Shown here: positions 37,954 through 50,725 of the stretch, piece after piece
Position numbering within the stretch: the stretch's first letter is position 1
Layout of the letters: the number at the start of each line of letters is the position of its first letter
Assembly: GCF_030052815.1 (NCBI RefSeq)
Contig: NC_079500.1
Location: 6,842,298 to 6,906,297, forward strand
Origin: Hevea brasiliensis
Taxonomy: Eukaryota; Streptophyta; Magnoliopsida; Malpighiales; Euphorbiaceae
DNA length: 64,000 nt
Reading direction: 5' to 3'
Notes under the pieces: generated by a model
The model's input: the letters and a program-made list of their open reading frames with translations, nothing else
Databases searched by the model: none
Told to the model about the DNA's origin: nothing
Translations under genes and position numbers: made by a program

Positions 37954-39208
37954 ATTATATAATTTTTTTTTATTTTTTTATATATTTAGCATATTTTTTA
38001 TGATAGGGCTATAACATATTCTTTGAAAGATTGATGATAAGAGAAAAAAAATTACTTTAAATATATTTATTAAAAAACATTAAATTTTAATTTTAATAAA
38101 AATTTTACATATTTTATTTATAAATACTTCAAAATAATTATTATAAACTTTTTTTAATAATATTTTAAAAAATTAAATTGCTAACAAAATAATTTCCATC
38201 TCTCTTAAATGTTAAAAATTGCAATAGAATGCAATTTAAACGACTCTAACACTCCTAAATATTTTTTTTACATTTTTTTTAACAATAAAAATGATGTAAA
38301 GCAGCAATTAGATATCAGACTTTGCACACATTCTGCCTATACTGAATGAATTTAAATGAATTAATTTAATTAATATACGTGTGCATGGTATGAATAAGTT
38401 AATATAATTTTTATAGCTGATACCTAAATTTTACCTCGTATTTTATTTTTATTCTTTAATTTTATTTTATTATTAAAAAAATCTCTAAAACTTTAGTGTT
38501 GTTTCATAAAAAAGTCCCCTTAACATATATTATGTACCTTTTTTCAAAATGAAAAGTACTATTTTAACCTTTTATAAATAAAATTATTTTATTTTAAATA
38601 AAATTATTATTTATTAAATTTATTAATAAAATTATTTATTAATTTATAATTTATATTTATTATTTATTTAAATTTTATTAATTATTAATTAATTTTTAAT
38701 AAAATTAATAATTTTTGTTAGTAATAAAATTATTTTTTGATGAATAGAATCCACCTATCTACTCTGTTGAAAAGATAAATGAAGGGGAATTAGAGAGAAA
38801 AATCAGGCTACAGCTTATCTATCACTCTTTTCTGATTGATGGAAAGCAAATCACTGTGATGAATCTCTTGTACTTGTGCCTGGTAGAAAAATGACAATGG
38901 AATAATTAAAGTAATAGACCAAGAAGATAAGGAATGAAGCATAAGATCTGAAACACTGAAAATGACTAAACAAGAAATATACATATATAAGATATGGTGT
39001 ATATATTGACAATGAAGTGAACATAATTCTGTTTGAAATTGTCCTTGAGGTTGAGAGGACAAAATAACAAATAAAAAAAAATAAAAAAAAAGGTAATTAG
39101 GCCTCAATGTGAAACTGAGACATGTTACAGGCAAGTTGGCAGGAATCATAGGCAGCAAATTTTATGGGCAAATGGGGAAGACTTGGGTTACAAGAAGTAT
39201 GATTTAAA
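37954..39208. other. Spacer between gypsy element and SINE
   Basis: AT-rich apart from a more mixed patch at about 38790-39180. That patch has a 116-codon minus frame with no recognisable homology. Nothing is called. Confidence 0.5.
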
Positions 39209-39223
39209 TGTGTTTAATTGAAA

Positions 39224-39440
39224 ACCCCAGGGGTGTGGTCGAGTGGTTGGGGCTCGTCCTCCCTTAAGCAACTTCCCAGGCTCGATCCGGGGTTGTGTAT
39301 GGAGCGTTTTAAAACCTGGGGCCAGCCATCCTGCCCTTCGAGGCACCCACAACCTGGCGCAGGGGGATTAGCCTGGGCTGAGCAAAATATGTAAAAAGCC
39401 TGGGATACCTCCTTGGAAATGCATGCACCTTAAAAAAAAT
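39224..39440 (+). mobile_element. tRNA-derived SINE with 15-bp target duplication
   Basis: About 217 bp. A pol III A-box-like GGTGTGGTCGAGTGG near 39231 and a B-box-like GGCTCGATCCGG near 39283 give a tRNA-like head. A body with CCTGGGATACCTCC follows and it ends in TTAAAAAAAAT. TGTGTTTAATTGAAA occurs directly before (39209-39223) and after (39441-39455), a perfect 15-bp target duplication. Confidence 0.88.
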
Positions 39441-39833
39441 TGTGTTTAATTGAAATATTAAATTTTTAATAAGTAAAAATATATTAGTGAAAATGATATA
39501 AATATTTTAACTTTAAATAAAAGCATAGTACTTGAAGAAAGTCAAAGTAGAAAGTAGTATAATTTATGATAAGAAACTAGAAGAATTTAGGTGAGTTTTT
39601 GAAAATTTGAATTATATCACAACTAAATATACTTAATTTTTATACTTCTTCTGTAGCTAGATTATCCAACCAAACAAGGCTTTAAAGTGCCAATACAAAG
39701 GCATCCTAGACAAAAGGAGATTAATATTATACCAAATATTATATTATATAGTTGATGTTATGTATTCCCACTTACATTTTGGAATTTTGAATTATTAATT
39801 GTAATTTAAATTATTTTTTCATGGAAAATATTT

Positions 39834-39836
<3 letters not shown>

Positions 39837-39928
<92 letters not shown>
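39837..39928. repeat. (TA)n microsatellite
   Basis: About 92 bp of TA, continuing at 42561-42580 beyond the solo LTR that interrupts it. Confidence 0.95.
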
Positions 39929-39931
<3 letters not shown>

Positions 39932-42560
39932 CACGACCCAACCTATGGGCCGGACCGACACTAGGACCTGGGCTAGCCTAAAGCCCCCGAGACCCGTAGT
40001 AAGCCTAACTATTCATTAATCCAACTCTAAGGCCCATTTGGGCCCAATATCAAGAAATCAACCGGACGAAGTCCGGCCATAAAGTGGACCTTTTAACGGG
40101 GAGTTTTTGGCTCACCCGACCTGTAAAAAAAAAATATCATCAATTGGGGAGCTCAGCTCACCCTCCACATACTCATCAGCATAAAAATAAATGGGAGCTC
40201 AGCTCTCTCATCCAATCCATCAAACAGGCATATCATTATATATTTACAGGTCCAACATGATGATAATATTACAGACTAAAATCAAATAAATACTTCTAAC
40301 ACGTGTGGAAAATCTATGAGTGAATAAAATTACACAAATATTGAATAACAACCTGCGAAGAAGAAAAGCAGGTTAACCACAATAAAATCCTCCTGTAGCC
40401 TGAAAAAATATTGAACAGGAGTGAGCGTTCGACTCAGAGAGTAAAATATCAATTTTAACCATAATCTCTATAACTATCTAGAACTAGTGCACCCTGTAGA
40501 GTGAAATGCAGTATCAGCAATAAATTCACATCATAACATCAAAAAGGTAATTTGGAGCACTCACACACCCTGTAATATCATTCATAATATATGGGAGCTG
40601 ATCCCTATACAGCTCTCTTAAATCCAACCTGGTGCCAGCGAAGAACTCAAGCTGGACTTTCGCTTAATAAACCAAATCGGGGTCCCAAATGAAGAACTCA
40701 AGCCGTAACTACCCCCCGAAGGATCGGGCCCCAGCGAAGATCTCAAGCCGTGACTACCCGTCCTATCCATAGTCCACACCACATCACACGCACGCCAACG
40801 CACGCACACTGCTCCAAATTACCACAGCAACATACATGACACTTTCACAGTTATGAATGCAACATAAATCATGCCTAAAGTTTATCTACATAGATATATG
40901 CATATAAGTGATGCATGGGCATGCTTGAACATATAATAATAGTGAAATTACAATTAAAATTAATATTTTACTCATAGACTTGACAACGGTCACTGTGGCG
41001 GCTGGGCGGAGGAAGAAGGCTGTCCCGGCTCACCTGACAATTACATTACAATTATTTAATACAAATGACTCAATATAATCAAAAAAAGACCAAATACGTC
41101 CTAAGTCGTGTCGAAAATCCGACAGAGTCTCCCCTATACCTAGGACCTACCCAACCTGCAAAATGGCTCAAAACACACTTCTATATTCACAATCCATATA
41201 TCCACAACTCAATCACATCACACAGCCCCTCCTGGGCCCATCAAATCAGTCATCCATCATAATACGTAAAATTTTAATTTAGTCCTTATAATTGATCATT
41301 TTTGCAAAAACTGTCCAAATAAGCTATAAAAATTTTAAAACTTTGCCCCGCTGTCCTTAACAATATTACTAGGCTATTGCAAAAAGAATCATAATTTTCT
41401 GAGCTACCACAAATATTTTATGAATTTTTAATCTTATTTAAACACTAAAAAATTACGAAAAAGCAATGTTCAGGTTTACCTTTGCCGATTCCGACTCCGG
41501 GGACGCGCTCGGGACGTCTGACAATGGGGGGGTAGCCAAAACCTCGGTCCAATTCGGAGACTTTTCCGGTAACGGGTCTGTCTGGCCTGAAATTTGCAGA
41601 CCCGGTCAACTGTCGAATTTCCGCGAATTGAGGATACCTACACGAAGCCCACAACACGGGGGTTAGTACATAAATTTTTCAGAATTTTCTAAGCTCATTT
41701 AATACTCGGAAAAACACTGCGAAGTTCCGTGGGACCCACCGAAAAATGGTGTCGGAAAAATTCGAAATTTACGTCGCCGCGAAGCTCTCGACGAGTGGAG
41801 CGCTCTGGTACTCTCGGTTTTCTCGTGGGATTCACGGTTTGTGAGAAATCTAGCCCCAAAGTCAAAATGGGCTAAAATTTTCCGGGCAAAAATTGGACAA
41901 ACTGCTCGATGGATTTCGGTGTTCTTGGTGTCTATGGAAAGTACTCGACGAGTAGATGAGTTTAGACGCAAGACCCGATTCGATTGGTGGCCGGATAGGC
42001 CGGATTTTGGCCAGGAAGTCGAAACGTCTCGCGTGCGAGGGAGGGGAGTTCGCTCGCTTTTTCCGGCCGTTTGGGGCGGCGGCCGGCCGGGGGAAGGAGG
42101 TGAGGCAGCCGTGAGTGTGGCGGGAGGTGGGTGGCCGTGGTGGGCGGGAGAGAGAAAACGGGAGAAAGAGAGAAAGAGGAGGAGACGCGCACGGGAGGAA
42201 GAAAAATGGGAGGGAGCCGGTCCGATTCGACCGGTCCGGTCCGATCCGGTTTGATTCGGCCGATTCGATTCGAAATACAAAATTTTGAATTTTTACTCTG
42301 CCTCGGGATCGAAAACGAGATCCAAAAATTTCGAAAAAATTTCAGAAAACTCAGAAAAATTCGTAGACTTCAAATATATTTTTAGTTTTGCCACGTGGTC
42401 TTTAAATTAATTTTTAAAAATCATCAAAGTTTATATTTTTGAAAAATCGAACCCAATTTTTAAAATCCGAAAAATCTCAAATAATTTCTTAAAATTTAAA
42501 TAAAATTAAATACCAAAAATACTCATAAAATAATAAAATTTAAAATTTTGGGGTGTTACA
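39929..42560 (-). mobile_element. Solo LTR of the same gypsy family
   Basis: 2632 bp, TG...CA ends, colinear with both LTRs of the 27681-37948 element and in the same orientation, with no internal domain. Flanks are TATAT on both sides, consistent with a 5-bp duplication, though the TA-repeat target makes this weak evidence by itself. It likely arose by LTR-LTR recombination. Confidence 0.9.
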
Positions 42561-42580
42561 TATATATATATATATATTAT

Positions 42581-43640
42581 TTTTTAATGTTTAGAGTATT
42601 AAGAAAAATGAGTCAATAAAATATACTTTTATGATAAACAGAAAACTAAGTAAATTATTTTTTAAAGAAAATAACTCTCTTTTTAAAAAGAAAGCTGTTT
42701 TTTACTTTTTAAAATTTGATAATTTTATTAAATATAAAAAATATTTATATATAAATGATATAAATACATATAATTAATTTAATATTATAATAAAATAAAA
42801 AAATATTTTTTTATGAAAAATATTTTTTATATATAAATTATTTCTCAAGAAGTAAATGAATCCTTTATTATGAGTATATTTGATTTCCATTATAAGAATA
42901 TATATATATATATAAAAGATCTTACATTTTTTTTATTATGCAGTAGATATTTGAATTTTTTAGTATTTTCATATTTAAATAAACTGAAGTTATGGGAGAA
43001 AATAAATCAAATTCTATATTGTCTTTTTATGATCATTAAGATGGAATATTAGGAATATACCAATAAATTCTCTATTTCTTCATCTTCATTTCTCAAGACA
43101 AACCAAATGATTACTACAAAAATCAATGAAACCCTGCAACAAGCTCAAGTTAATTTTCAATGCAAGACCATTATAATTTTTAAATTCAATGCAATTTGCA
43201 TAAAAATCAAGGGAGCCCAAACCACTTGTGAAAGAAAAAAATAAAGATTTAAGAGAAAATTTTGGAATCATAATTTGAATGTATACTAGAGATGAAGATT
43301 GGAATTGTTCATGTAATATGCATAATTGAAAGATGGCAAACAAAAAAAAAAAAAATCAGAGTCAGAAATAGAATAAGTATATGTATAGATCCTGCCCTTT
43401 ATGCACCACAAGAACACAAAAGCAGATTTATTGAATAGATAAATCGACTTGTTCACAGCTATCTCACAAACATTACAGCTTCCAAAACTTTACTTTTTAC
43501 TCCAATCAGCACCCCAATAATTAATACAAAGCATAAAGGAAATTAAGTGATCAATATGACACATATCATCATAATTAGTAGAGAAATTTTCTTTTCTTTT
43601 CTTTTCTTTTCTTTTATTTTTCCCCTTGAAGATATGGACA
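42581..43640. other. AT-rich spacer
   Basis: No supported gene. The last few hundred bases should include the 3' UTR of the minus-strand gene ending at 43648; a pyrimidine-rich TTTTC run lies near 43590-43615. Confidence 0.5.
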
Positions 43641-43647
43641 AGAAAAG

Positions 43648-44166
43648 CTACAATCCAATAAGTTTCTTACAGGCTCTAAGGATTCTTCTTCCGCTATTCT
43701 TTCTCCTCACAGATCTTGCTGTTGTTTCCATTGAACCATCATCTTCTTCATCATGTGTAGGTGATGGTAAAGCTGCATATTGGTCATGGATCCTACAATA
43801 CCTTTCAGAAACTGAGGATGATCTTTTCGTGGAGAAGGCTTTCTTAACAGCAGAATGAAATGCACAAGCTGAAGAAACTGAAGAGTTCCTCTTCAGCTTA
43901 GAACTACTAAACATCTCTGCATTGTTTTCTTCATCATCTTCTGCTTGTAGCCATGTAAGTGAATCCTGCAGGTTCTTGATATTGGTGGTGGTGGTGGTTT
44001 TAGTAGTTTTGGGATTCTTGAAGCTCTGGTGGCTGGTTTCTTGGGGTTTTGTTTCTAATTCTGTGTTATTGGGTTTTTGGGGTATTGGAGAAGTTAAAGG
44101 ACATGAAAGGTCCATGGATCTTGAACTGGTAGAGCCAATGATTTTGATCTTGGAATACCCTTTCAT
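43648..44166 (-). CDS. Uncharacterised basic plant protein, 172 aa, intronless
   Basis: A single open frame from ATG 44166 (MKGYSKIKIIGSTSSRSMDL) to a stop at 43648. I do not recognise a named family. The N-terminus is Pro/Thr-rich with a TTKTTTTTN run and the middle has a DSLTWLQAEDDEENNAE acidic patch. The C-terminal half is basic, with VKKAFSTKRSSSVSERYCRI, an acidic DEEDD stretch and a final RKNSGRRILRACKKLIGL that could form an amphipathic helix. No signal peptide or membrane segment. Composition and codon bias differ from the AT-rich flanks, and a CT-rich leader and a TATA-like run (44,336-44,350) lie upstream on the minus strand, so I take it as a real gene of unknown function. Confidence 0.65.
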   Translation of the reverse strand: MKGYSKIKIIGSTSSRSMDLSCPLTSPIPQKPNNTELETKPQETSHQSFKNPKTTKTTTTTNIKNLQDSLTWLQAEDDEENNAEMFSSSKLKRNSSVSSACAFHSAVKKAFSTKRSSSVSERYCRIHDQYAALPSPTHDEEDDGSMETTARSVRRKNSGRRILRACKKLIGL

Positions 44167-44233
44167 TTTGATAATATTCTATTTTCTTGGAAAAAAAAAA
44201 TTAAAGAAAAGAAAAGGGCAGGTGGGGCTATGA

Positions 44234-45242
44234 TTTTCTAATCTTGAGGGTTTGGAGATAGAGATTGGAGGATGATGTATATGCAAAGACAATAAGAAAA
44301 CTATAAAGGTGAAACTCATCATAATTAATAGTAATATATATATATCAATTTTATTGTATAATTTTTCTCCTTGAAGGAGGGATATAAAAGGTTAGGCAAC
44401 CTTTTGAGGAATACATGGTGTAGATTTAGAGTGTTTTTAATGAAGGGTAGATGGGAGGAAGAGGTAACAAAAACATGTTAAAAATTAATTTGGACATTGG
44501 TGGAACTTATTGATTGTTTTTAATTTGATGTTTAATTCAGTTAAATTTGTTTGTTGTTATTATTTTTTTTTTTTAGGTTTCTAGAAATGAAAACTAATTA
44601 AAAAATGTTAGAGAAGAATAATCTCCTCCACACAGTAATTAAAACCCTTAAATTTATAATAATTTAATTTAAAAAAAAGGATAATCAAAGAACAAGTCAA
44701 ATTTATTCATGTATTGAATGGCATTATATTGTTGACTTCTTGTTATCAACTCACTATTAATAGCATAATTGTTGCAAGTCTTGCTCCACATGGCAAAACC
44801 TTGTTAGGGTCATTGGTTGAATCATTTTAGAAAATTTAAAAAATAAATTAATTAAAATTTATAATACCTCAAATTCAACTAAATAGAACAATTTATTTAA
44901 AATTAAAAATTAAATCAAACTAAATCGATATCGAAAGAATAACTGAATTTTTGAATTAAATAAATTTAATTAATTTTGTCCATTTAAATTGAATTTTGTT
45001 CACCTAAAGTATAAATTTTCAAAATATAAAGAAAAATAGAAATCAATTACTATTCTTAAAAAGTTCAGCTTCAAACAAATTGAGCTCATTTTCTGTATTA
45101 ATGTCCAATCAAGAATCAATTACCATTAAGCTAATAGTCCAATGATTGATTATGGATCTAATAGGATAAAAAATTAGGTATTCAAAAAGCATGTTTTTTT
45201 TTTTAATTTTTAATGTAAAAAAAGGTCATGATTTAGATTAAT
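44234..45242. other. Promoter side of the 172-aa gene, then AT-rich spacer
   Basis: The first few hundred bases should hold the promoter, with candidate TATA runs at 44336-44350 and 44377-44388. The rest is AT-rich without supported genes. Confidence 0.45.
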
Positions 45243-46002
45243 CTTAGAACATGTTTGATATGATATAATTAAAATTGTAATGTAATTGTGATTACATTGC
45301 ATATTTAATTACATTATTTAGTAATACAAAAAATTTTGATGTAATGAAATGAAAATTATATAATGTAATCAAATATGATTAAAATAATGTAATGATCATT
45401 ACATATAAAAATGGGTATAATTATGATTACTATTTTTTTTTTCATCTATTGTCAGCATTATCATCACTACTATTATCTGGTCACCTTGCTATTACAACCA
45501 CTATTTCCACCACCACCACCGTTATCATGACTACCATTACTATAATCACCATCACTTTGTCACCACTATTGCTATCACTGTCACCATCATTGCTATTGCT
45601 ATCACCACCACTTAACTACCGCTATCACCGCTTTGTTACTGTTACCTTTATTACCACCTGATCATTACCACCATCATAGTCTCACCTTGCCATCACTACC
45701 ACCAAATTATCGTTGTTGCCATCACAATCTTCTAATCATCATTATTGCCATTGCCACTACCACCACCATCACTTAATCACCGCTACTACTTAACTACTAA
45801 TTACTACAATCACCATCACTTATTATTAACACTATATATAAATTAAATATTAAAATCAAAATTATTATTTTACACTACATATATTTTTATTTTGGAATCA
45901 AACATAGGAACGTAATGACAATTATGTTATATTACATTACAATTTTAAATGCATTACATAATTGATCATATTGTATTACATTACGCTCTACCAAATATAA
46001 TC
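45243..46002. mobile_element. MITE-like element with internal CAT/CAC/CTA triplet array
   Basis: Subterminal inverted arms rich in GTAATGTAAT/ATTACATTAC (45275-45400 and 45930-45985) enclose a degenerate trinucleotide array of CAC, CAT, CTA and ATT units (about 45450-45830). Terminal words GAACATGTTTGATATG and, inverted at the right, AGATTATATTTGGTAGAG are related. The right end continues past the solo LTR for a few bases. No target duplication found. An 89-codon plus frame here is only the triplet repeat. Confidence 0.55.
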
Positions 46003-49000
46003 TGTAACACCCCCCGCTCGTCTACAGTATAGCAGAGCAAGGTGTGCTATACGGCGTGCCGGAGCACCTAGTCTGTAATCAACTCATTTCCTGAACTCAA
46101 TTTGATTTTAAGAAATCTTTTATGTAATATTCATATAATACAGATGCTATTTTCAAACTTTAATAAAATCAGTGTTTCAAAAATGGTAATAAAAATCTGG
46201 CAAGGTGCCGTCTGTATTTCGGATAAACTTTCTTTCCAAACCTGTTAAAAATAGTTCAATATGATAATATCAAAATCTCAACTATTTCACAGTCTCAATA
46301 TTTCAACACAGTCTATTGATTTTTACAATATTTAAATAGTTTTAAAATACAATCCATTATAACTTAAATACATCCATATATTCTCCATATAAAGTTATAT
46401 GTACAAATTATTACAAACCTTAAAGTTTTAGAATATACAAAATTACATAACAAAATGTCAAAATACAACTGATAGTCATTACACAAGATCCTAAGTCTTA
46501 CCATGTATGCAGTGTAGTGCAGATGACTCTAGACTCCTGTGCAGATCTGATGTCTCACCTGGTCATAGGTTTGCTGGGCTTTGCAGTTGTGTCTCCAATA
46601 CCTATGCGTTATAAAAGCAACACGCTAAACAATTTTGCTTAGTGATGCCAAATATAAAGAAATATACACTAAAATAAAGTAATTGAATTGTTTATGAATT
46701 TATGACATCGATATTCTTTACAGTTGTTGATTCTACTTTTATTTGCTAACCTTTTATATTCGCTAATTTTGGTGGTGTTGTATGTCAGAAGACTGGATTT
46801 AGCTATTTGAATTTAATAGTGCTTAAATTAATTGCCCGTGTAGCCTATACACTGACCAGACTGGATAAACGGATATACTGGCACTGAGTACCTAGTACCT
46901 CGGGTCGTCACACCATCGATCACAAAGTGTCTCCCAGCGTGCAAACAGTGTGGCTAAAAAGGCATATAGTCAATCTGGCGATAAGCCAAGTATAATAACA
47001 CAATACGTATAGCCGTAGGCTATTAAAGTCACAGTGTGATATAATACGCCGTAAAAATACAATATGGCATAAAGCCATTTACAGAACAACTGTCAGAATC
47101 CTATTGGCATGCCAACTTATCCAAACTAGTCAACTAGGCAAACTATGGCACATTACAAATTAATTATTTAATTCTTCATTTTTTTGAGTTTACTAGTTAT
47201 CATATAATTTACAAGTCAATGTAAATGTTGACCTTTTTAGGTACTATAGATAAGTTGATTCTAGTATCAACATGTCACAAATTGTAATTCAATATGCTGC
47301 CAATATAATGCAATTTACCCTTTTCACAAGTTGGCATTCATTGCCAAATTACTTCAAGCATCATTTTATGTAATTACCAAATTTTCAGTTTTAGTGTGCT
47401 AGATTGGTCTAGCTTATTGTCCTATTTCTCTTGGTTTTTAGCTTCTGGTCAAAGATGCAAAATTGTAGCTCTATGTCTTATTGAACTTTTGACACAAATT
47501 TCAGGTCATTTTGAGTTGTATAGACCAAGATATGGTCAATTTACTAAAGTTGGACAGATTGCACCTTTAGTACAAAATTTGATCAATTTTATGTCACATT
47601 TAGTTCTGGTAGTTTTGGTATCTGAATTTGTGCAAGCTATTTGACTTGGTTTTGGCTATTTTTGAGCTTTGGTATCTTCATAAGAATTATAGCTCTATGT
47701 CTAAGCTATCCATGGTAAAAATTTCAGGTCAATTGGACCTGTTTTGAGTGAGTTATGGTCATCCTAATAACTACTGTTCATATGGTCAAAAATCTGGGTT
47801 TACAAGGTTGCCATTCCGGATTTGATCATTTTTAAGGTCAGTTTCTAGGCAAAATTTTGGTAACATTTCTACATGAAAGTTGGCCTATTTGATGTCTAGT
47901 TTTATCCCCCATTGGCCTCATACCAATTGGGTTCACAGTTTTGCACTTATGACCTAATTTATGTGCTGCCAACACACAAAACCTGCATTTGAACATTACA
48001 CTTCCAATTTTGACAATCCTCCTCCTCCCAATACTTCAATATTCAATCATGGCACTTCTATATATAATGTACACAATTCCAGCAAAGTATTTTGAATAGA
48101 ACACTCAAGTGCTCAATGCACACAATACACTATTCAAGTTCAACATTTACTTCCACCAAAATTCAACATACCTCAATATCAATATTACACATACACTTCT
48201 ATGGCAACTACACATGCTGCCCACAATTTAATACCATGACATCTCATCAATATATTACATAAAATTACATACAATTTCATAACATTATAGGCTGCCAAAT
48301 ATGGCAGTTTACCAAGGTATCAAAATCTCATTTTCAAACCCTTAATTCAAGCACTAACATGTACATACTTGGACATTAACCTACTACAACTTCTATTTGA
48401 GTTAATCAACCTTAATTCCCATCCACTAGAGGTAAGGAAAATTCAAATACAACAAACCTTCATGGCTGTCGAAAATAGACAAGTTCATATCTCAATATTT
48501 CCTTCCTTTCTCTTCACCAAACTACTCACCTCAACCTAAACACCAAGTTTACTAAAGCAAGGGAGAGGATTTTTACACTTACCTCTTGAGAGCTTCCTTT
48601 AAACTTCACCAAATCTTCTTTTTCTTGTTGCCTATGGCTTTCCCAAGTTGAGTATGTAAGGTTTTAATGAAGAAACCAAGTGGAAAGGAGGCTTGGAATG
48701 GGGTGCATGGAGCTTAGACAAATTCGGCCATGGGAGCTTCAATGGTATTTTCCATTCGGCAGGTTGTGTTCTTGAGGTTGAAGATAACTAATTCTGCCCA
48801 CAAATGACTTAGATAGGTGTCCCAAGGCTTGAGTTAGTGGAGCACTAACTTGAATTAATAATTTATTAATCTTAATTTCCTTAATTTGCTCATTTGCCAC
48901 TAATATTTTGCTGTTTATATCATGTACCACATTTTTATTTTTCATGACATTTTCAAAGTACAATAGCATTTATTTTTAATGGACATTGAGGTCAAAAGGT

Positions 49001-49451
49001 AACTCTAGATGTCAAATGACCAAAATGCCTCTCTTCGGGTTATATTCCTGATTTTTCAGTAACACCGATTTTTGTCTGTTTATCGATTTTTTCATTTTTC
49101 TTTGTACTAATTTATTATTTCTTTTTTGATAATTCTAGTGTCAATTATATTTCAATAAACCTTTACTTACGTCCCGAAATTTAATTTCGATGATTCCCCG
49201 TGGTCTTGGGTTCGGTAACGGCCTTTTCGGTGCGGTTACCCATCGTTGCGGTGCCGGCTCATTTAATTTAGTTTTATTTTCTCTCTTTTATTTTTCTTTA
49301 ATTTTTCTTGTATTTTCTTTCTATTTATTTCATCATTATATGTCTGTTCACTATCACCGAAGTGTAGTTCCAGACATCCTAACTTGCATGGACTGATATT
49401 AGGCCACTAGAGCAACAGAACGTACAGAACACGTACAAGGAAGATGTTACA
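46003..49451 (+). mobile_element. Solo LTR (3.45 kb) of a second LTR-retrotransposon family
   Basis: Begins TGTAACACCCCC and ends GATGTTACA, so it has a TGTAACA/TGTTACA terminal inverted repeat. Flanks 45998-46002 and 49452-49456 are both TAATC, a perfect 5-bp target duplication. No gag-pol frames, primer site or internal LTR boundary are visible, so a solo LTR is the simplest reading. A non-autonomous element without coding cannot be excluded. It is inserted in the right end of the preceding MITE-like element. Confidence 0.75.
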
Positions 49452-49456
49452 TAATC

Positions 49457-50158
49457 TGAATATATTTTTTTATATGTTAGTAATTTTTTTTGGTATGATT
49501 TAAATTTTAATAAATTAAAATAAATAAATAAAATGCTAATTAAATTTATTCAAATTCGTAAAAATGTTATATTCTAAAATGCTTTACAATTCACATAGTT
49601 TTTATAATAAATTATGCTGTCATAAAAAATTTTAATCTTCAATTTCAGGATTCAATTTTCATCAATTATATAATTCTCATTAAAAAATAATATTTAAAAA
49701 ACTAGAATCTTAAATATTGATAATCTCACCATCTATTGTTATTAAATCAAAGATCAATTTAAATACGTCAACTAACTTAATAGACCAAAAGCCAACCTTA
49801 GGATAAACTTTGAAGAGTTGATAACATTTTAATGAAGAGCCATATACTGAGTAATTTATTTAGCATCAAGGTAGAGGGTTTAAATTATTATTTTTTTTCG
49901 TTGTTGAAAAAAATAATTAAAAAAATTATTTTATTATTTTAATTTTTTTATGATTAAAATTTATTAAATTTGATTTTAAATTATTTTTTAATATTCTATA
50001 AGTAATATATTTTAGAAAGTATTTTTTTCAAAAATAATTTTATTAACAATGCCAAACAGACCTCAAACTCACTAATCACAATTTGCAATTAATAATAGAT
50101 TCGTTTTCTCTAATATTATCTATTTATTCTATGATATATATATATGTGTGTGTGTGTG
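49457..50158. other. AT-rich spacer
   Basis: No supported gene. It ends in a TA/TG dinucleotide run at about 50134-50158. Confidence 0.6.
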
Positions 50159-50166
50159 ATTTTGCA

Positions 50167-50717
50167 TAGAGCTGAACAGAATTCGGTTTAAACTGAAAAA
50201 TCGAGCTGAATTGAGTTAATTCAGTTCAATCAGTTTTTTTTTTTTTTAAATTTAATTGGTTCGGTTCGGTTTTACATTATAAAAATTTTAGTTATTTCGG
50301 TTCGGTTCGGTTTTGAAAAGAAAAAAATTGGTTAAACCGAACCGAACCGAATAGTAATTTATATATTCAAATTGAACCAAATCAAACCGAATCAATTTTT
50401 GAATTGATTTATTTTTATGAAAAATTTATGAATTATATTTAATTATATATATATTAATTGTTTAATTTCATTGATAAATGGTTATTAGGTTCAAATCAAA
50501 GTCAAAATTAAATCAAATAACTTGAAAATCAAGTCTACATTAAAAAATCAATCAAAAATTAAAACCGATCGATTTAAATTGAACCGAACTAAACCGAAAT
50601 AAAGCGATTTGATTCGATTCGATTTTTTATCCATTTCGGTTCGGTTTTGTTTTTAAAATTTAAAATTTATTTTTTATAATTTAATTTGGTTCGGTTCGAA
50701 TCGAATGCTCACCCTTA
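50167..50717. mobile_element. hAT-type MITE, copy B (551 bp)
   Basis: Same family and orientation as 26388-26924. Left end TAGAGCTGAACAG, right end inverse of TAAGGGTGAGCATTCG. Both flanking 8-mers (50159-50166 and 50718-50725) are ATTTTGCA, a perfect 8-bp target duplication. Confidence 0.85.
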
Positions 50718-50725
50718 ATTTTGCA

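Noticed and set aside
38808..39158. 116-codon minus frame and a weak miR156-like word
   Set aside because: No protein homology. The microRNA-like word has several mismatches and I found no matching hairpin arm.
39231..39300. Possible functional tRNA gene
   Set aside because: Pol III-like boxes are present but the anticodon region and acceptor stem do not form a complete cloverleaf, and the sequence continues into a SINE body with a target duplication.
45392..45661. 89-codon plus frame rich in Thr, Ile and Leu
   Set aside because: Translation of the degenerate triplet array inside the MITE-like element.
45481..45830. CRISPR-like or satellite array
   Set aside because: No fixed repeat and spacer lengths; the region is a degenerate triplet repeat in a plant nuclear genome.
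47396..47644. 82-codon plus frame within the 3.45 kb solo LTR
   Set aside because: Lies inside a repeat, no known domain, no supporting context.
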